Position numbers and translations under genes: made by a program. The notes beneath the pieces were generated by a model that was not told the DNA's origin, made no database searches, and was given only the letters and a program-made list of their open reading frames with translations. From assembly GCA_019510465.1 (NCBI GenBank), contig JAEKKH010000154.1, positions 1-64,000 of the forward strand: a DNA stretch of 64,000 bases, written 5' to 3'. This DNA is from Burkholderiales bacterium. GTDB taxonomy: Bacteria > Pseudomonadota > Gammaproteobacteria > Burkholderiales > Burkholderiaceae_C. Below, piece after piece: positions 19,401 to 27,957 of the stretch. Position 1 is the first letter of the stretch. Every line of letters starts with the position of its first letter.

Positions 19401-20347
19401 AGCGGCGCTTCCGCATCGGCATGAGCATCGGACTGGTGCCGGTCGACCGTCGCTGGCAGGCCACCGCGGCCATCCAGCAGGCGGCCGACACGTCGTGCTA
19501 CGCCGCCAAGGAGGCGGGCCGCAACCGCGTGCACACCTGGTTCGACACCGACGTGGCGATGCGCGAGCGCCAGTTCGAGATGCAGTGGACGACGCGCATC
19601 GAGCACGCGCTGGACGAGGACGGCTTCGTGCTGTACGCGCAGCGCCTGACGCCGCTGAAGGACGCCTGCGACGGCGTGCACGCCGAGGTGCTGCTGCGCA
19701 TGCGCCAGGACGGCGGCGCGCTGGTGGCGCCCGGCGCGTTCCTGCCGGCCGCCGAACGCTTCCATCTCGCCTCGCGCATCGACCGCTGGGTGCTGCGCCA
19801 TGTCATCGACTGGATGAAGGCGCTGCCCGCCCCGTCGCGCATCGGCCAGCTCAGCGTGAACCTGTCCGGCCAGTCGGTGGGCGACAACAGCTTCCACCGC
19901 TGGGCGCTCGACGTGCTTGCCAACGCCGGCCCCGCGCTGTGCCGCGCGCTGTGCCTGGAGATCACCGAGACGGCGGCGATCACCAACATCGCGGATGCCG
20001 CGGCGTTCATCGACCAGGTGCGGGCGTTCGGCGTCAAGGTGGCGTTGGACGACTTCGGGGCGGGCGCGGCGTCGTTCGGCTATCTCAAGACGCTGCGCGT
20101 CGACACGCTCAAGATCGACGGCCAGTTCGTGCGCGACCTGGTCGACGACCCGCTGGACGAGGTCGCCGTGCGCTGCTTCGCGGACGTCGCCAAGGTGATG
20201 GGGCTGACGACGGTGGCCGAATTCGTCGACAAGGCGGCGGTGCTCGAGCGCCTGAAGGCGATGGAGGTCGACTTCGCGCAGGGCTACCTGCTGCATGAGC
20301 CGGCGCCGATCGAGGAATTGATCGCGCCGGCGCCCGTGGCGGCTTGA
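16478..20347 (+). CDS. CHASE3-PAS(x5)-GGDEF-EAL cyclic-di-GMP protein
   Basis: 1289 residues. Two membrane segments near residues 10-28 and 186-206 flank a helical CHASE3-type sensor (AESAQRGVLLGAA). Five PAS domains begin near 226, 349, 473, 599 and 726. The GGDEF domain (from about 858) has RLGGDEFAIL near 939 and an RTRD I-site at the standard five-residue spacing, so it should make c-di-GMP and be feedback inhibited. The EAL domain (about 1060-1285) keeps the signature Glu (HAEVLLRM), NLSGQSV, LEITET, ALDDFGAG, TLKIDGQF and VAEFVD with QGYLLH, so phosphodiesterase activity is also likely. Which activity dominates cannot be told. The ATG at 16478 has only a weak ribosome binding site. It is monocistronic. 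Confidence 0.92.
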   Translation: MNRSSARFRRASALVVAVGVAILGGIAWSTHEQSVRLDETAGWAGRARDSVAAIHAVTQDAAEAESAQRGVLLGAASGPAHYREAAADARRQLDRLAGAIGDDPEQRALLSGLRMAVESHFGGLDRALAPAAGGAARPPHDADERQIRHDIASFADAMAATEGRRLDERLAAGRDARHAAEAGAGVSLLLLAVLVACGAIVALREFKVRAAMTAALVDSRTKLELGERRLRAIADNMPARIAYIDKTEIFRFTNAAFETIAGVPAQAYLGRTIAEMLGQHTRDELEPYIAGALAGRQMHFERRGMGRQPESTFMVSYVPDVGAGGDVDGFYVMSLDITERKKAELALANSERRLRTITDNLPATIVRMDTDGICSYANEQLRRLYGIDPAMLVGMSHRAFRGEDEWAWIAPHVEAALQGELRRFEVPALVNGEQQWVQQSLIPDVDADGRIVGYLSVTFDITDRKQQEEALRKSTQFLDRTGRMAGVGGWEVDLASGSVVWSRETRRIHGVDDDYEPDLERAFAFFPPESRPRIEQAVQQAMADGTPWDMELPFVRQDGRRLWVRAVGSAELAGGAPVRLVGAFQDISDKIAQRLQIKEINDRVALATESGGIGIWDLDIASGELIWDARMYQLFGDTSGGRAAPIALWAQCVHPDDLPGLQEAIRQATQGDQLLDRDYRIVLDDGRIRHLRGTARAMRDASGKPIRLIGANWDITELRELATNLAEDRSLLSVTLESIGDAVITTNGRGQITWLNPVAERLTGWTSPEAIGRALTQVFHIVDEKTREPAADPVRDCLEQGRRVARSDNTLLLSRNGEEFGIQDSIAPIRREDGTVLGAVLVFHDVSEQRRLTGEMSWRATHDALTGLVNRAEFEARLGRLLASAQDSGGEHALLYIDLDQFKLVNDACGHSVGDQLLTQVARMLTDSVRTRDTIARLGGDEFAILMERCTVAQAQRVAQKLCDRMDDFRFVHEERRFRIGMSIGLVPVDRRWQATAAIQQAADTSCYAAKEAGRNRVHTWFDTDVAMRERQFEMQWTTRIEHALDEDGFVLYAQRLTPLKDACDGVHAEVLLRMRQDGGALVAPGAFLPAAERFHLASRIDRWVLRHVIDWMKALPAPSRIGQLSVNLSGQSVGDNSFHRWALDVLANAGPALCRALCLEITETAAITNIADAAAFIDQVRAFGVKVALDDFGAGAASFGYLKTLRVDTLKIDGQFVRDLVDDPLDEVAVRCFADVAKVMGLTTVAEFVDKAAVLERLKAMEVDFAQGYLLHEPAPIEELIAPAPVAA

Positions 20348-20561
20348 GCGCGCCGGGGCACTCCAGGGCGACGTCCGCCGCGCCGCGAAATGCCGGCCGG
20401 CTCGCCGGAAGCGCCCGGGCGCCAGCCGGTCGTCCAGCGCGCGCCGACGCCGAAAGTCGCCCAGGGACAACACCCGCGCAGTCGGCTTTTTTCCTGGGTA
20501 GGATATGTCTCAAGCGACGGTCGTTGCAGCGATGCCGTCCGGAGAACCCGAAAGGACACTG

Positions 20562-21173
20562 ATGATCACCAAAGCCCTGCTGTTTCGCTTCGAATCGCAG
20601 ACCGACGAGGACACGATGGACACGTTCCTCGAGGACCTCGCCACCCAGGTCTCCTGGGAGAAGGCCACGCAAGCGTGGTTCGGCATCCGCTACATGCGCG
20701 GCGAGTTCGGCGTGTACTCGTGCTTCGACGACGACGCCGGCCGCGAGGCCCATCTGACGGGCGAGGCCGCCCAGCACATCTTCGCCGCCGAGCACAAGCT
20801 GATGACCGCCGCGCCGCGCACCACGAAGATCGAGATCCTCGGCTGCAAGATGCCCACCGCGCTCACGGGCGTCACCAAGGGCCTCGTGCTGCGCTTCAAG
20901 GCGAAGCCCGGCAAGGAAGCGGACGTCGCGCGGATGATGCGCGACTGCGCGCCGCTGGTCGAGAAGGAATCGGGCACCCTGGCCTGGTTCGCGAACCAGT
21001 ACGACGAGAGCCACTTCGGCACCTTCGCGGCATTCGCCGACACCGGTGCCCGCTTCGCGCACCTCACCGGCCAGATCCCGAGGGAGCTGGGCATCACCGG
21101 CCTGTCGCTGCTGGGCGGCACGCCCGAGGTGCACATGGTGGACGTGATGGCGGGCACCGCGCGCCAGCGCTGA
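20562..21173 (+). CDS. tandem antibiotic-biosynthesis-monooxygenase (ABM) domain protein
   Basis: 203 residues from the ATG at 20562 with AAAGGA six bases upstream; an earlier in-frame ATG at 20505 lacks this. Two about 95-residue repeats are visible: ITKALLFRFESQTDEDTMDTF ... WFGIRYMRGEFGVYSCFDDD, and TKGLVLRFKAKPGKEADVAR ... WFANQYDESHFGTFAAFADT. Both have the ferredoxin-like ABM pattern and repeat the D-G-x-R-E/F-A-H-L-T-G ending, so the gene arose by duplication. ABM proteins act on small aromatic or quinone-like compounds or haem; the role here is unknown. It lies convergent with phhB. Confidence 0.82.
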   Translation: MITKALLFRFESQTDEDTMDTFLEDLATQVSWEKATQAWFGIRYMRGEFGVYSCFDDDAGREAHLTGEAAQHIFAAEHKLMTAAPRTTKIEILGCKMPTALTGVTKGLVLRFKAKPGKEADVARMMRDCAPLVEKESGTLAWFANQYDESHFGTFAAFADTGARFAHLTGQIPRELGITGLSLLGGTPEVHMVDVMAGTARQR

Positions 21174-21263
21174 ACGAAGCTCGCGCGTGCCGCGCGCCCG
21201 CGAGGGTGCGTCACGCGCGACGCGCCGTCGCCCGGCCGCGCCTGCGCGAGCGTGTGCGCGAGC

Positions 21264-21572
21264 TCAGGCCGCGGCGCCCGAGCCCGATACCGTCCGGTCG
21301 ATGAAGCGCGCCAGCTCGATGTCCTTCATCGTCAAGCCCTTGGCGTCGTGCGAGGTCAAGGTCACGTCGACGACGTTGTAGGAGTTCGACCAGTCCGGAT
21401 GGTGGTTGCGCCGCTCCGCGGCCAGCGCGACGCGCGCCATGAAGGCGAATGCCTCGTTGAAATCGGCGAACTCGAGGTGGCGCGAGATGGACGACGCCTT
21501 CGAGTCGAGCGACCAGCCCGGGAGCTGGGACAGCAAGCCGGGCAGCTGGGCGGAATCGAGCTTGGCGGTCAT
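21264..21572 (-). CDS. phhB: pterin-4a-carbinolamine dehydratase
   Basis: 102 residues, the usual size for the family. The conserved core AAERRNHHPDWSNSYNVVDV and TSHDAKGLTMKDIELARFID contains the His-His-Pro-Asp-Trp active-site motif and the terminal C-helix. The enzyme dehydrates 4a-hydroxytetrahydropterin, regenerating the pterin cofactor of phenylalanine hydroxylase. No phhA gene is in the window. Neighbours (ABM protein and lysR) are unrelated, so it is probably monocistronic. Confidence 0.93.
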   Translation of the reverse strand: MTAKLDSAQLPGLLSQLPGWSLDSKASSISRHLEFADFNEAFAFMARVALAAERRNHHPDWSNSYNVVDVTLTSHDAKGLTMKDIELARFIDRTVSGSGAAA

Positions 21573-21687
21573 GCGGGACCTTTCGGGGACTGCGGCGGCA
21601 GCGATGGCCTCACTCTAGGGCCTGGGGCCGGCCCTCGCCGCGTCGCGGGTTCTCGGCTCGCCAACGAGCGCTTCGCTTCTTGCGAAC

Positions 21688-22656
21688 TCAGCCATTGCGC
21701 GTGCGGCGGCCGCGCGCGGGACGCTCCCAGCTGTGTGCGATCGCCTCGCGCAGCGCGTCGCATTCGGCCTGCAGCGCCGCCTCGAAGCGTGCCACCAGCG
21801 CATTGCCCGGCCGGTGCGCGGGCCGCACCGAATACACGCGGAACGGGACGGCGAACGACAGCGGCCGCACGGCGATGCCGGACTCGGGGCCCGACAGCGC
21901 CAGCGCCGTCAGCGGATTGACGATCGCCAGCCCCAGCCCGTGCCGCACCATCGCGCACACGGCCACGGCGCTGTCGGTCTCCACTGCCAGCTGGCGGTCG
22001 ACGCCGGCCTCGGCGAACACCTTGTCGACCCATTGCCGGTAGCGGTCGCGCGGGTGGAAGCTGACGAAGTCCTGGCCGGCGAAGTCGGCCTCTGCCAGGC
22101 GCTTCTTCGCCAGCAGCGGGTGGCCCGCAGGCAGCACCGCCACTTCGTCGAGCTCCAGCAGCGGCGACGGCTGGGCGCCGGCCAGCACGGTGTCGTGCTC
22201 GGTCACGCCGAGGTCGTGCGCCTGCGCGGCCAGGCGCTCCTCCAGCAACGGCGACTCGCAGGGGTTGACCGACATGCTGACGCCCGGATGCGCCGCCTGG
22301 AAGCGCGCGCAGGCGCCGGGCATCAGCGCATGCGAGAACGCCGGCAGGCACGCGAGCGACAACTGCCCTTGCGTGAACTGGCGCAGGCGCAGCGCGGTGT
22401 CGGCCACGCGCTCCAGGCCGGCATACGAGCGCTGCACCTCCTCGAACAGCGCATAGGCCTGCGCGGTGGGCTGCAGGCGGCCACGCAGGCGCTCGAACAA
22501 CACCAGGCGCAGCAGCCGCTCCATGCGCGACAACTCGCGGCTGATCGTGGGCTGCGACGTGAACAGCGCCGCGGCCGCGCCGGTGACGCTGCCGGCCGTC
22601 ATCACGGCACGGAACACCTCGACGTGGCGATGGGTGAGGAGGGACGGGCCGGACAT
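21688..22656 (-). CDS. lysR: LysR-type activator of lysA
   Basis: 322 residues. The N-terminal winged helix (HVEVFRAVMTAGSVTGAAAALFTSQPTISRELSRME) is standard LysR, followed by a periplasmic-binding-like effector domain with VNPCESPLLEERLA and HPLLAKKRLAEADFAGQDFVSF. The divergent neighbour is lysA, the same arrangement as in Escherichia coli, where LysR activates lysA and responds to diaminopimelate and lysine. The ending is Arg-rich. Called LysR from context plus similarity; the gap between the two genes holds an inverted repeat that may be its site. Confidence 0.88.
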   Translation of the reverse strand: MSGPSLLTHRHVEVFRAVMTAGSVTGAAAALFTSQPTISRELSRMERLLRLVLFERLRGRLQPTAQAYALFEEVQRSYAGLERVADTALRLRQFTQGQLSLACLPAFSHALMPGACARFQAAHPGVSMSVNPCESPLLEERLAAQAHDLGVTEHDTVLAGAQPSPLLELDEVAVLPAGHPLLAKKRLAEADFAGQDFVSFHPRDRYRQWVDKVFAEAGVDRQLAVETDSAVAVCAMVRHGLGLAIVNPLTALALSGPESGIAVRPLSFAVPFRVYSVRPAHRPGNALVARFEAALQAECDALREAIAHSWERPARGRRTRNG

Positions 22657-22664
22657 CGCTCGAC

Positions 22665-22713
22665 CATATCAAACATGAAAGATCCAGGCAAATCTAAGTA
22701 TTGGACTGATATG
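22665..22713. promoter_or_regulatory. lysR-lysA intergenic region with CATATC/GATATG inverted repeat
   Basis: This AT-rich stretch, unusual in the window, separates divergent lysR and lysA. CATATC (22665-22670) and GATATG (22708-22713) form an inverted repeat with a 37-bp centre containing AAAGATCC and AAATCTAAG. Activator-binding sites of LysR proteins are typically AT-rich dyads in exactly this position, so it is the likely control region. The exact footprint is inferred. Confidence 0.5.
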
Positions 22714-22737
22714 TCGCTCGAGCGCAGCATGGTGGTC

Positions 22738-24033
22738 ATGACGACGCTCCAGCACCCCGCCCCCGCCACCTTCACCGCCGAACGGCTCCAGTCGCTGGCG
22801 CAGGCCCACGCCACGCCGCTGTGGGTCTACGACGCCGACACCATCCGCGCCCGCGTCGAGCGCCTGCGCATGTTCGACACGGTGCGCTTCGCGCAGAAGG
22901 CCTGCTCCAACACCCACGTGCTGCGGCTGCTGCGCGGGCTCGGCGTGCGGGTGGACGCCGTGTCGGCCGGCGAGATCGAGCGCGCGCTGCACGCGGGCTA
23001 CGACGCGGCCGACGAACACGCCGGCATCGTGTTCACGGCCGACGAGATCGACCGCGCGACGCTGGATCTCGTCGCGCGCCACGGCATTCCCGTCAACGCC
23101 GGCTCGGTCGACATGCTGGCCCAGCTGGGCCGCCACCTCGGCGAGCGCGCGAGCGGCCATCGCGTCTGGCTGCGCATCAACCCGGGCTTCGGCCACGGCC
23201 ACAGCCGCAAGACCAACACCGGCGGCGAGCACAGCAAGCACGGCATCTGGCCGTCCGACATTCCCGCCGCGCTCGAGGTGATCGCCCGCCACGGGCTGCG
23301 CCTCGTCGGCCTGCACATGCACATCGGCTCGGGCGTCGACTACGGCCACCTCGAGCGCGTGTGCGATGCGATGGTGACGCATGTGCGCGACGTCGTCGCG
23401 CGCGGGCACGACGTCACGGCGATCTCCGCCGGCGGCGGCCTGTCGATCCCGTACCGCGCCGGCGAGCCGGTGGTCGACACCGCGCACTACTTCAGCCTGT
23501 GGAACGACGCGCGTCACCGCCTCGCCGCGGAGCTGGGCCATCCGGTGAGCCTGGAGATCGAGCCGGGCCGCTTCCTCGTCGCCGAATCGGGCGCCCTCGT
23601 GGCCGAGGTGCGCGCCGTCAAGGACATGGGCACCAACCACTTCGTGCTGTGCGACGCCGGATTCAACGAGCTGGTTCGTCCGGCGATGTACGGCGGCTGG
23701 CATGCCATCAGCGTCCTGCCGCGCGCCAACGCCGCGGTGCGCGCCGATCTCGGCCAGGCCGCCGAGCGCCGTCCCACGGTCGTCGCGGGGCCGCTGTGCG
23801 AGTCCGGCGACGTGTTCACGCAGGACGCGGGCGGCGTGGTCGAGCCGCGCGCGCTCGCGCCGGCCGAGATCGGCGACCTGCTCGTCTTCCACGACACGGG
23901 CGCCTACGGCGCTTCCATGAGTTCCAACTACAACACGCGACCGCTGGCGGCCGAGGTGCTGGTCGACGGCGCGACGGCGCGCGTCATCCGGCGTCGCCAG
24001 ACGGTGGCGGAGCTCATCGCGCTCGAGGACTGA
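22738..24033 (+). CDS. lysA: diaminopimelate decarboxylase
   Basis: 431 residues from the ATG at 22738; in-frame ATGs at 22675, 22711 and 22729 would reach into the control region and are less likely. The PLP lysine is Lys54 in FAQKACSN. Other family motifs are RINPGFGHGH with NTGGEHSKHGIW, LHMHIGSG, AGGGLSIPY, the phosphate site in LEIEPGR, and the active-site Cys in GPLCESGDVF. The E. coli-type NTGGE/SKHGIW loop confirms the assignment. The enzyme makes lysine from meso-diaminopimelate, the last step of the pathway. It is divergent from lysR, its likely activator. Confidence 0.95.
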   Translation: MTTLQHPAPATFTAERLQSLAQAHATPLWVYDADTIRARVERLRMFDTVRFAQKACSNTHVLRLLRGLGVRVDAVSAGEIERALHAGYDAADEHAGIVFTADEIDRATLDLVARHGIPVNAGSVDMLAQLGRHLGERASGHRVWLRINPGFGHGHSRKTNTGGEHSKHGIWPSDIPAALEVIARHGLRLVGLHMHIGSGVDYGHLERVCDAMVTHVRDVVARGHDVTAISAGGGLSIPYRAGEPVVDTAHYFSLWNDARHRLAAELGHPVSLEIEPGRFLVAESGALVAEVRAVKDMGTNHFVLCDAGFNELVRPAMYGGWHAISVLPRANAAVRADLGQAAERRPTVVAGPLCESGDVFTQDAGGVVEPRALAPAEIGDLLVFHDTGAYGASMSSNYNTRPLAAEVLVDGATARVIRRRQTVAELIALED

Positions 24034-24168
24034 GGCCGCTCCAGCGGCGCGCCGGGCCGCCGCGGAGTCCGGTGTCGAATGCCGCCCGAGGAAACGCCGC
24101 CCGCGGGCCGGGCCCCGACTTGTCAAATCGCCCGCGCGCCGCCGGTGGGAACGTGCGCTCCTCGGTCC

Positions 24169-24855
24169 TCACCCCAGGTGCTTCGCGAAATGGAACAGCG
24201 TGCGCTCCAGCGCCGTGGCCGCGGCGCCGGCGTTGTACGAGCCGCGCTGGTCGCAGTTGAAGCCGTGGTCGGCGGCGTACAGGTGCACCTCGACCTCGGG
24301 ATGCTTCCGCTCGAAGGCCTTCACGCTGTCGAGGCTGATGTGCTTGTCCAGCTCGCCGAAGTGCGACAGCGTCGGCACGGCCGGCTTGCGGTCGGGCTCC
24401 TTGCCCATCGTCATGCCGCCGCCGTAGTACGTCACGGCCGCGGCCAGGCCCTTGACCTGCTCCGCCGCGCGCCACGCCAGCAGCCCGCCCCAGCAATAGC
24501 CGACGACGCCCACGCGGCCCGACTCGCCGGCGCGTTCGACGGCGGCCTGGATGTCCTGCAGCACGCCCGGCGCCGGCAGCGCCTCGATGACGGCCTTGAG
24601 CGCGCTGCCGCGCTTCATGTCGTCCGGGCCGTAGCCCGTCTCCACGCCGCGCTCGGCACGCTCGAAGGTGGACGGCGCGATCGCCAGGTAGCCTGCGGAC
24701 GCGAAGCGGTCGGCCACGCCGCGGATGTGCGCGTTGACGCCGAAGATCTCCGGCAGCACCACGATCGCGCCGCGCGGCTTGGTGGCGGGCTCGCTGACGT
24801 AGGCCGGGCACTGGAAGCCGTCGGCGGCGGTGAGGGTGATGCGGGAAGACGCCAT
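24169..24855 (-). CDS. dienelactone hydrolase family protein
   Basis: 228 residues from the ATG at 24855 with AGGAG upstream. It has the cytoplasmic dienelactone hydrolase pattern: IVVLPEIFGVN after the first strand, the Cys nucleophile in GYCWGG, an acid in GELDKHI and the catalytic His in ADHGFNCD. Cysteine instead of serine at the elbow is diagnostic of this family, which hydrolyses dienelactones from chloroaromatic breakdown or other lactones and esters. No catabolic neighbours suggest a specific substrate. Confidence 0.9.
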   Translation of the reverse strand: MASSRITLTAADGFQCPAYVSEPATKPRGAIVVLPEIFGVNAHIRGVADRFASAGYLAIAPSTFERAERGVETGYGPDDMKRGSALKAVIEALPAPGVLQDIQAAVERAGESGRVGVVGYCWGGLLAWRAAEQVKGLAAAVTYYGGGMTMGKEPDRKPAVPTLSHFGELDKHISLDSVKAFERKHPEVEVHLYAADHGFNCDQRGSYNAGAAATALERTLFHFAKHLG

Positions 24856-25448
24856 GGGAACTCCTGGGTGTCGGACGGGGTTGCGGGAGCAGCAGTGAGC
24901 AGTGCGCTGCCGCCTTGTACATCGCGGCGGGAGACACGCTGCGGGGGACCGCACCCACCGGACGGCAAATCGCGCGCCTCGGCGGCGAGCGCAGCGGCGC
25001 CGCCATGACCCGCCGCCAAACTCGAATATTCAGGCGCTGGAAAGATTCCAGACAGTTTCATCCCGACTACCCGGTTCGGGGTATTGCGCAGGATTCCTTG
25101 AATGCCCGCCGGGGCGTTCCACCCAGTTCCACGAATATCTGCACCGGCAAGCGCGGGCACGCACCGAACGAGCGCATGGCACGCGTCCGCGCCTGCCGCC
25201 TGCGCCCGCGCGTGACGCGCGAAGCACCACTGTCGACATCCCGTCGTCGCCGCCTCGCGCCGTCCACCTGCGAGCAGGAGGGAGATGGCCGCCAAATCCC
25301 CGGTCGATTGGTATTCAAACAACGCCAGATACTCGCGGGAAAACGCGATGCGCGTTTCCGATGACTCCTCGCCGATGCGCCATCAAACCTATATTGCGTG
25401 ACCCCAGGCGCGGCCTGGCCCTTTCACTCGCAGATATTGGAGTTTCGA
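24856..25448. other. 593-bp intergenic region with no convincing gene
   Basis: This gap between the hydrolase and the sedolisin gene has open frames but none with a protein-like pattern, and composition shifts to lower GC. A 15-bp palindrome CTGGAAAGATTCCAG lies at 25037-25051. CTATATTG near 25389 could be a -10 for the protease gene, but no good -35 is present. Nothing else is supported. Confidence 0.6.
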
Positions 25449-27134
25449 ATGATCCGACCGGAAGTCACACGGAATCCGCTGGCCACGTCGCTGGCGCTGG
25501 CCGCAGCGCTGGCGCTCGGGAACGCGGCGCACGCCGAGGGCACGCACACGAAGCACGTCCACGCCGCCATCAAGGGCGGCGAGGCGCAGATGGTGGGCAG
25601 TCCGGCCCCGACGCAGGTGATGAACCTCGACGTCGTGCTGCCCGTGCGCGACCGCCCGGGCCTGAAGGCGCTGGCGCAGGCGGTGTCCGATCCGGACAGC
25701 CCGATGTTCCACCACTACCTGACGCCGGCGCAGTTCACTGAGCGATTCGGCCCCACGCAGGCCGACTACGACACGGTGCTGCGCTACATGGAAGAGCGCG
25801 GCCTGCGGGTGACCGGCGGCTCGCGCGACGGCATGGAGTTGCAGGTGCGCGGCACCATCGACAAGGTCGAGGCCGCGTTCCATGTGACGATGCGCAACTA
25901 CAAGCACCCGAGCGAGAACCGCGTGTTCTTCTCGCCGGACCGCGAGCCGACCACCGACATGGCCGTCAAGCTGTGGCACGTCTCGGGCCTGGACAACTTC
26001 TCCGTCCCGCATCCGAAGGTCGTCAAGCGCAGCGACTACGCGGCGGCCAAGGGCATCTCGCTCGACGCGGTCGTCAGCCACGCCACCACCGGCTCGGGGC
26101 CGTCGGGCTCGTTCACGGGCAGCGACATGCGCGCCGCCTACTACGGCAACGGCGCGCTCACGGGCGCGGGCCAGCATGTCGCGCTGCTCGAGTACTACGG
26201 CACCGACCTGGCCGACCTCGACACCTACTACAAGAACATCGGCCAGACCAACCAGGTGCCGGTGACGCTGATCTCGGTGGACGGCACCAGCACCTCGTGC
26301 CTCGCGAAGAACAATTGCGACGACGGCGAGCAGGAGCTCGACATCACGCAGGCCCTCGGCATGGCGCCGGGCCTCGCCGGCCTGGAGATGTACGTGGGTT
26401 CGACCGACACGGCCATCATCAGCGCGATGACCACGCACAGCCCGCTGGCGCTGGCGATCGGCTGCTCGTGGGGCTGGACGCCGGCCGACGCGAGCACGCT
26501 CGACCCGTACTTCGAGAAGATGGCCGTGCAAGGCCAGACCTTCTTCGTCGCCTCGGGCGACAACTCGACGTGGAAGAAGAGCGGCGCGGCCGAGGCCTGG
26601 CCGGGCGACGACGCGCACATCATCTCGGTGGGCGGCACCGACCTCGTCACCGCGAGCGCCGGCGGTGCCTGGGCGTCCGAGACGGCCTGGGTCGATTCCG
26701 GCGGCGGCATCTCGCCCGACCGCGTCGCGATCCCGAGCTGGCAGCAGATCTCGGGCGTGATCACCACGGCCAACAAGGGCTCGACCACGCTGCGCAACGG
26801 CCCGGACGTCGCGGCCAACGCGAACTTCACGTTCTACACCTGCGACAACCAGACCACCTGCCAGGCCAACACCTACGGCGGCACCAGCTTCGCCGCCCCG
26901 ATGTGGGCCGGCCTGGTCGCGCTCGCCAACCAGCAGGCAGCGAGCACGGGCAAGGCGCCGGTGGGCTTCTTCAACCCGAAGATCTACGCGCAGAACGTGA
27001 CGTCCAGCTATTCGACGGGCTTCCATGACGTGACCAGCGGCACGTCCGGCAGCTACAAGGCGGGCACGAACTTCGACCTCGTGACCGGCTGGGGCAGCCC
27101 GAAGGCGGCGATCATCGATCAGCTGCTGAAGTAG
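25449..27134 (+). CDS. secreted sedolisin-family (S53) serine-carboxyl peptidase
   Basis: 561 residues starting at an ATG with TTGGAG upstream. A signal peptide (LATSLALAAALALGNAAHA) precedes a pro-kumamolisin activation domain (about 45-195, including HHYLTPAQFTERFGPT and RVFFSPDREP). The catalytic domain starts with FTGSDMRAAYYGNGALTGAG. Catalytic residues fit the S53 set: Glu294 and Asp298 in GEQELD, oxyanion Asp371 in SGDNS, and Ser480 in GGTSFAAP. The C-terminal FDLVTGWGSPKAA is the calcium-binding ending of the family. It is a secreted acid-active endopeptidase, monocistronic, for extracellular protein digestion. Confidence 0.93.
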   Translation: MIRPEVTRNPLATSLALAAALALGNAAHAEGTHTKHVHAAIKGGEAQMVGSPAPTQVMNLDVVLPVRDRPGLKALAQAVSDPDSPMFHHYLTPAQFTERFGPTQADYDTVLRYMEERGLRVTGGSRDGMELQVRGTIDKVEAAFHVTMRNYKHPSENRVFFSPDREPTTDMAVKLWHVSGLDNFSVPHPKVVKRSDYAAAKGISLDAVVSHATTGSGPSGSFTGSDMRAAYYGNGALTGAGQHVALLEYYGTDLADLDTYYKNIGQTNQVPVTLISVDGTSTSCLAKNNCDDGEQELDITQALGMAPGLAGLEMYVGSTDTAIISAMTTHSPLALAIGCSWGWTPADASTLDPYFEKMAVQGQTFFVASGDNSTWKKSGAAEAWPGDDAHIISVGGTDLVTASAGGAWASETAWVDSGGGISPDRVAIPSWQQISGVITTANKGSTTLRNGPDVAANANFTFYTCDNQTTCQANTYGGTSFAAPMWAGLVALANQQAASTGKAPVGFFNPKIYAQNVTSSYSTGFHDVTSGTSGSYKAGTNFDLVTGWGSPKAAIIDQLLK

Positions 27135-27308
27135 CCGCCGCCCACGTCGTCCTGGACGGCGGAACGACGGGGCGACCCGGCGTCCCGCCGTCGCCGCTCG
27201 TGCCGCCGGGCAGGCGACGCGCCGGGGCATCTGCCCGCGCGGCGTCGCGCCGGCTCGAGTCGAGGTACGCTCGCGCTATCGACCAAGACGACCCCCGGAG
27301 CTCGACAA

Positions 27309-27896
27309 ATGCACATGGAAACCCCTCCCGCGCCCGCGACCAACGCCGACGCCCGCAGTTCCTTCCTGGAAGAGAAGGCGTTCAAGTCGCGCACGGTGCT
27401 CGTGTTCGGCGCGATCAACGACCAGACGGCCGCCGACACCGTGCGCCGGCTCATCGCGCTCGACGCGGCGTCGGACGCACCGATCGACATGCTGGTGTCC
27501 TCGCCCGGCGGCCATCTCGAGTCGGGCGACACGGTGCACGACGTCGTGCGCTTCATCAGCGCGCCGGTGCGCATGATCGGCACCGGCTGGGTAGGCAGCG
27601 CCGCCACGCACCTGTTCCTGGCCGTGCCCAAGGAGCGCCGCTTCTGCCTGCCGCAGACCCGTTTCCTGATCCACCAGCCCAGCGGCGGCGCGGGCGGCCA
27701 GGCCACCGACATCGCCATCGTGGCGCGCGAGATCATCAAGGCCCGCGAGCGCATCGCGCGCGTGATCGCCCGCGAGACGGGGCATCCGCTCGAGAAGGTG
27801 CAGATCGACATCGAGCGCGACAACTGGATGGGCCCGGAAGAGGCCATCGAGTACGGACTGATCTCGCGCATCATCGAGCGGCGCACGGACCTGTGA
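27309..27896 (+). CDS. ClpP-family serine protease (second ClpP)
   Basis: 195 residues. Catalytic residues fall at the classic positions: Ser97 in WVGSAATH and His122 in LIHQPSGG, with an Asp in DIERDNW. The core segments DMLVSSPGGHLESGDTVHDV, RFLIHQPSGG, and ARVIARETGHPLEKV plus MGPEEAIEYGLISRI are ClpP. The Ser motif differs from the usual GQAASMG. Neither clpX nor clpA is adjacent, so this looks like the second, diverged ClpP found in many Burkholderiales rather than the housekeeping copy. It should form a barrel that works with a Clp ATPase; specificity unknown. The ribosome binding site is weak. Confidence 0.85.
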   Translation: MHMETPPAPATNADARSSFLEEKAFKSRTVLVFGAINDQTAADTVRRLIALDAASDAPIDMLVSSPGGHLESGDTVHDVVRFISAPVRMIGTGWVGSAATHLFLAVPKERRFCLPQTRFLIHQPSGGAGGQATDIAIVAREIIKARERIARVIARETGHPLEKVQIDIERDNWMGPEEAIEYGLISRIIERRTDL

Positions 27897-27910
27897 GCCC
27901 CACGGTCGCT

Positions 27911-27957
27911 TCCCCCCGGAGGGGAGGCTTCGCGCGCGCTCCCTGCCCCCGAGGGGC
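27911..27957. repeat. GC-rich hairpin pair in intergenic gap
   Basis: Between the ClpP paralogue and a secreted protein gene, two short G/C stem-loops follow each other: CCCCCCGGAGGGG near 27912-27924 and GCCCCCGAGGGGC at 27945-27957. They resemble in style the 81-bp repeat near paaZ (33194-33598), which carries a similar C-run/G-run stem. No T-run follows, so they are not clear terminators. Confidence 0.4.

Noticed and set aside
19681-19700. EVL in place of EAL read as a degenerate phosphodiesterase
   Set aside because: The signature Glu is kept, the EVL form is common in active enzymes, and all other metal-binding acids are present.
16421-20473. A 4-kb minus-strand frame opposite the GGDEF-EAL gene
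   Set aside because: It is the complement of a strongly conserved multi-domain gene. Its translation is low-complexity and has no recognisable domain.
21733-22737. Upstream extension of lysA by about 330 residues
   Set aside because: The extension is antisense to lysR and would cover the lysR-lysA control region. LysA homology starts after MTTLQHP.
24915-25364. A 149-residue frame in the gap before the sedolisin gene
   Set aside because: Arg-rich with no domain, no ribosome binding site and no protein-like pattern. The region looks like intergenic sequence.
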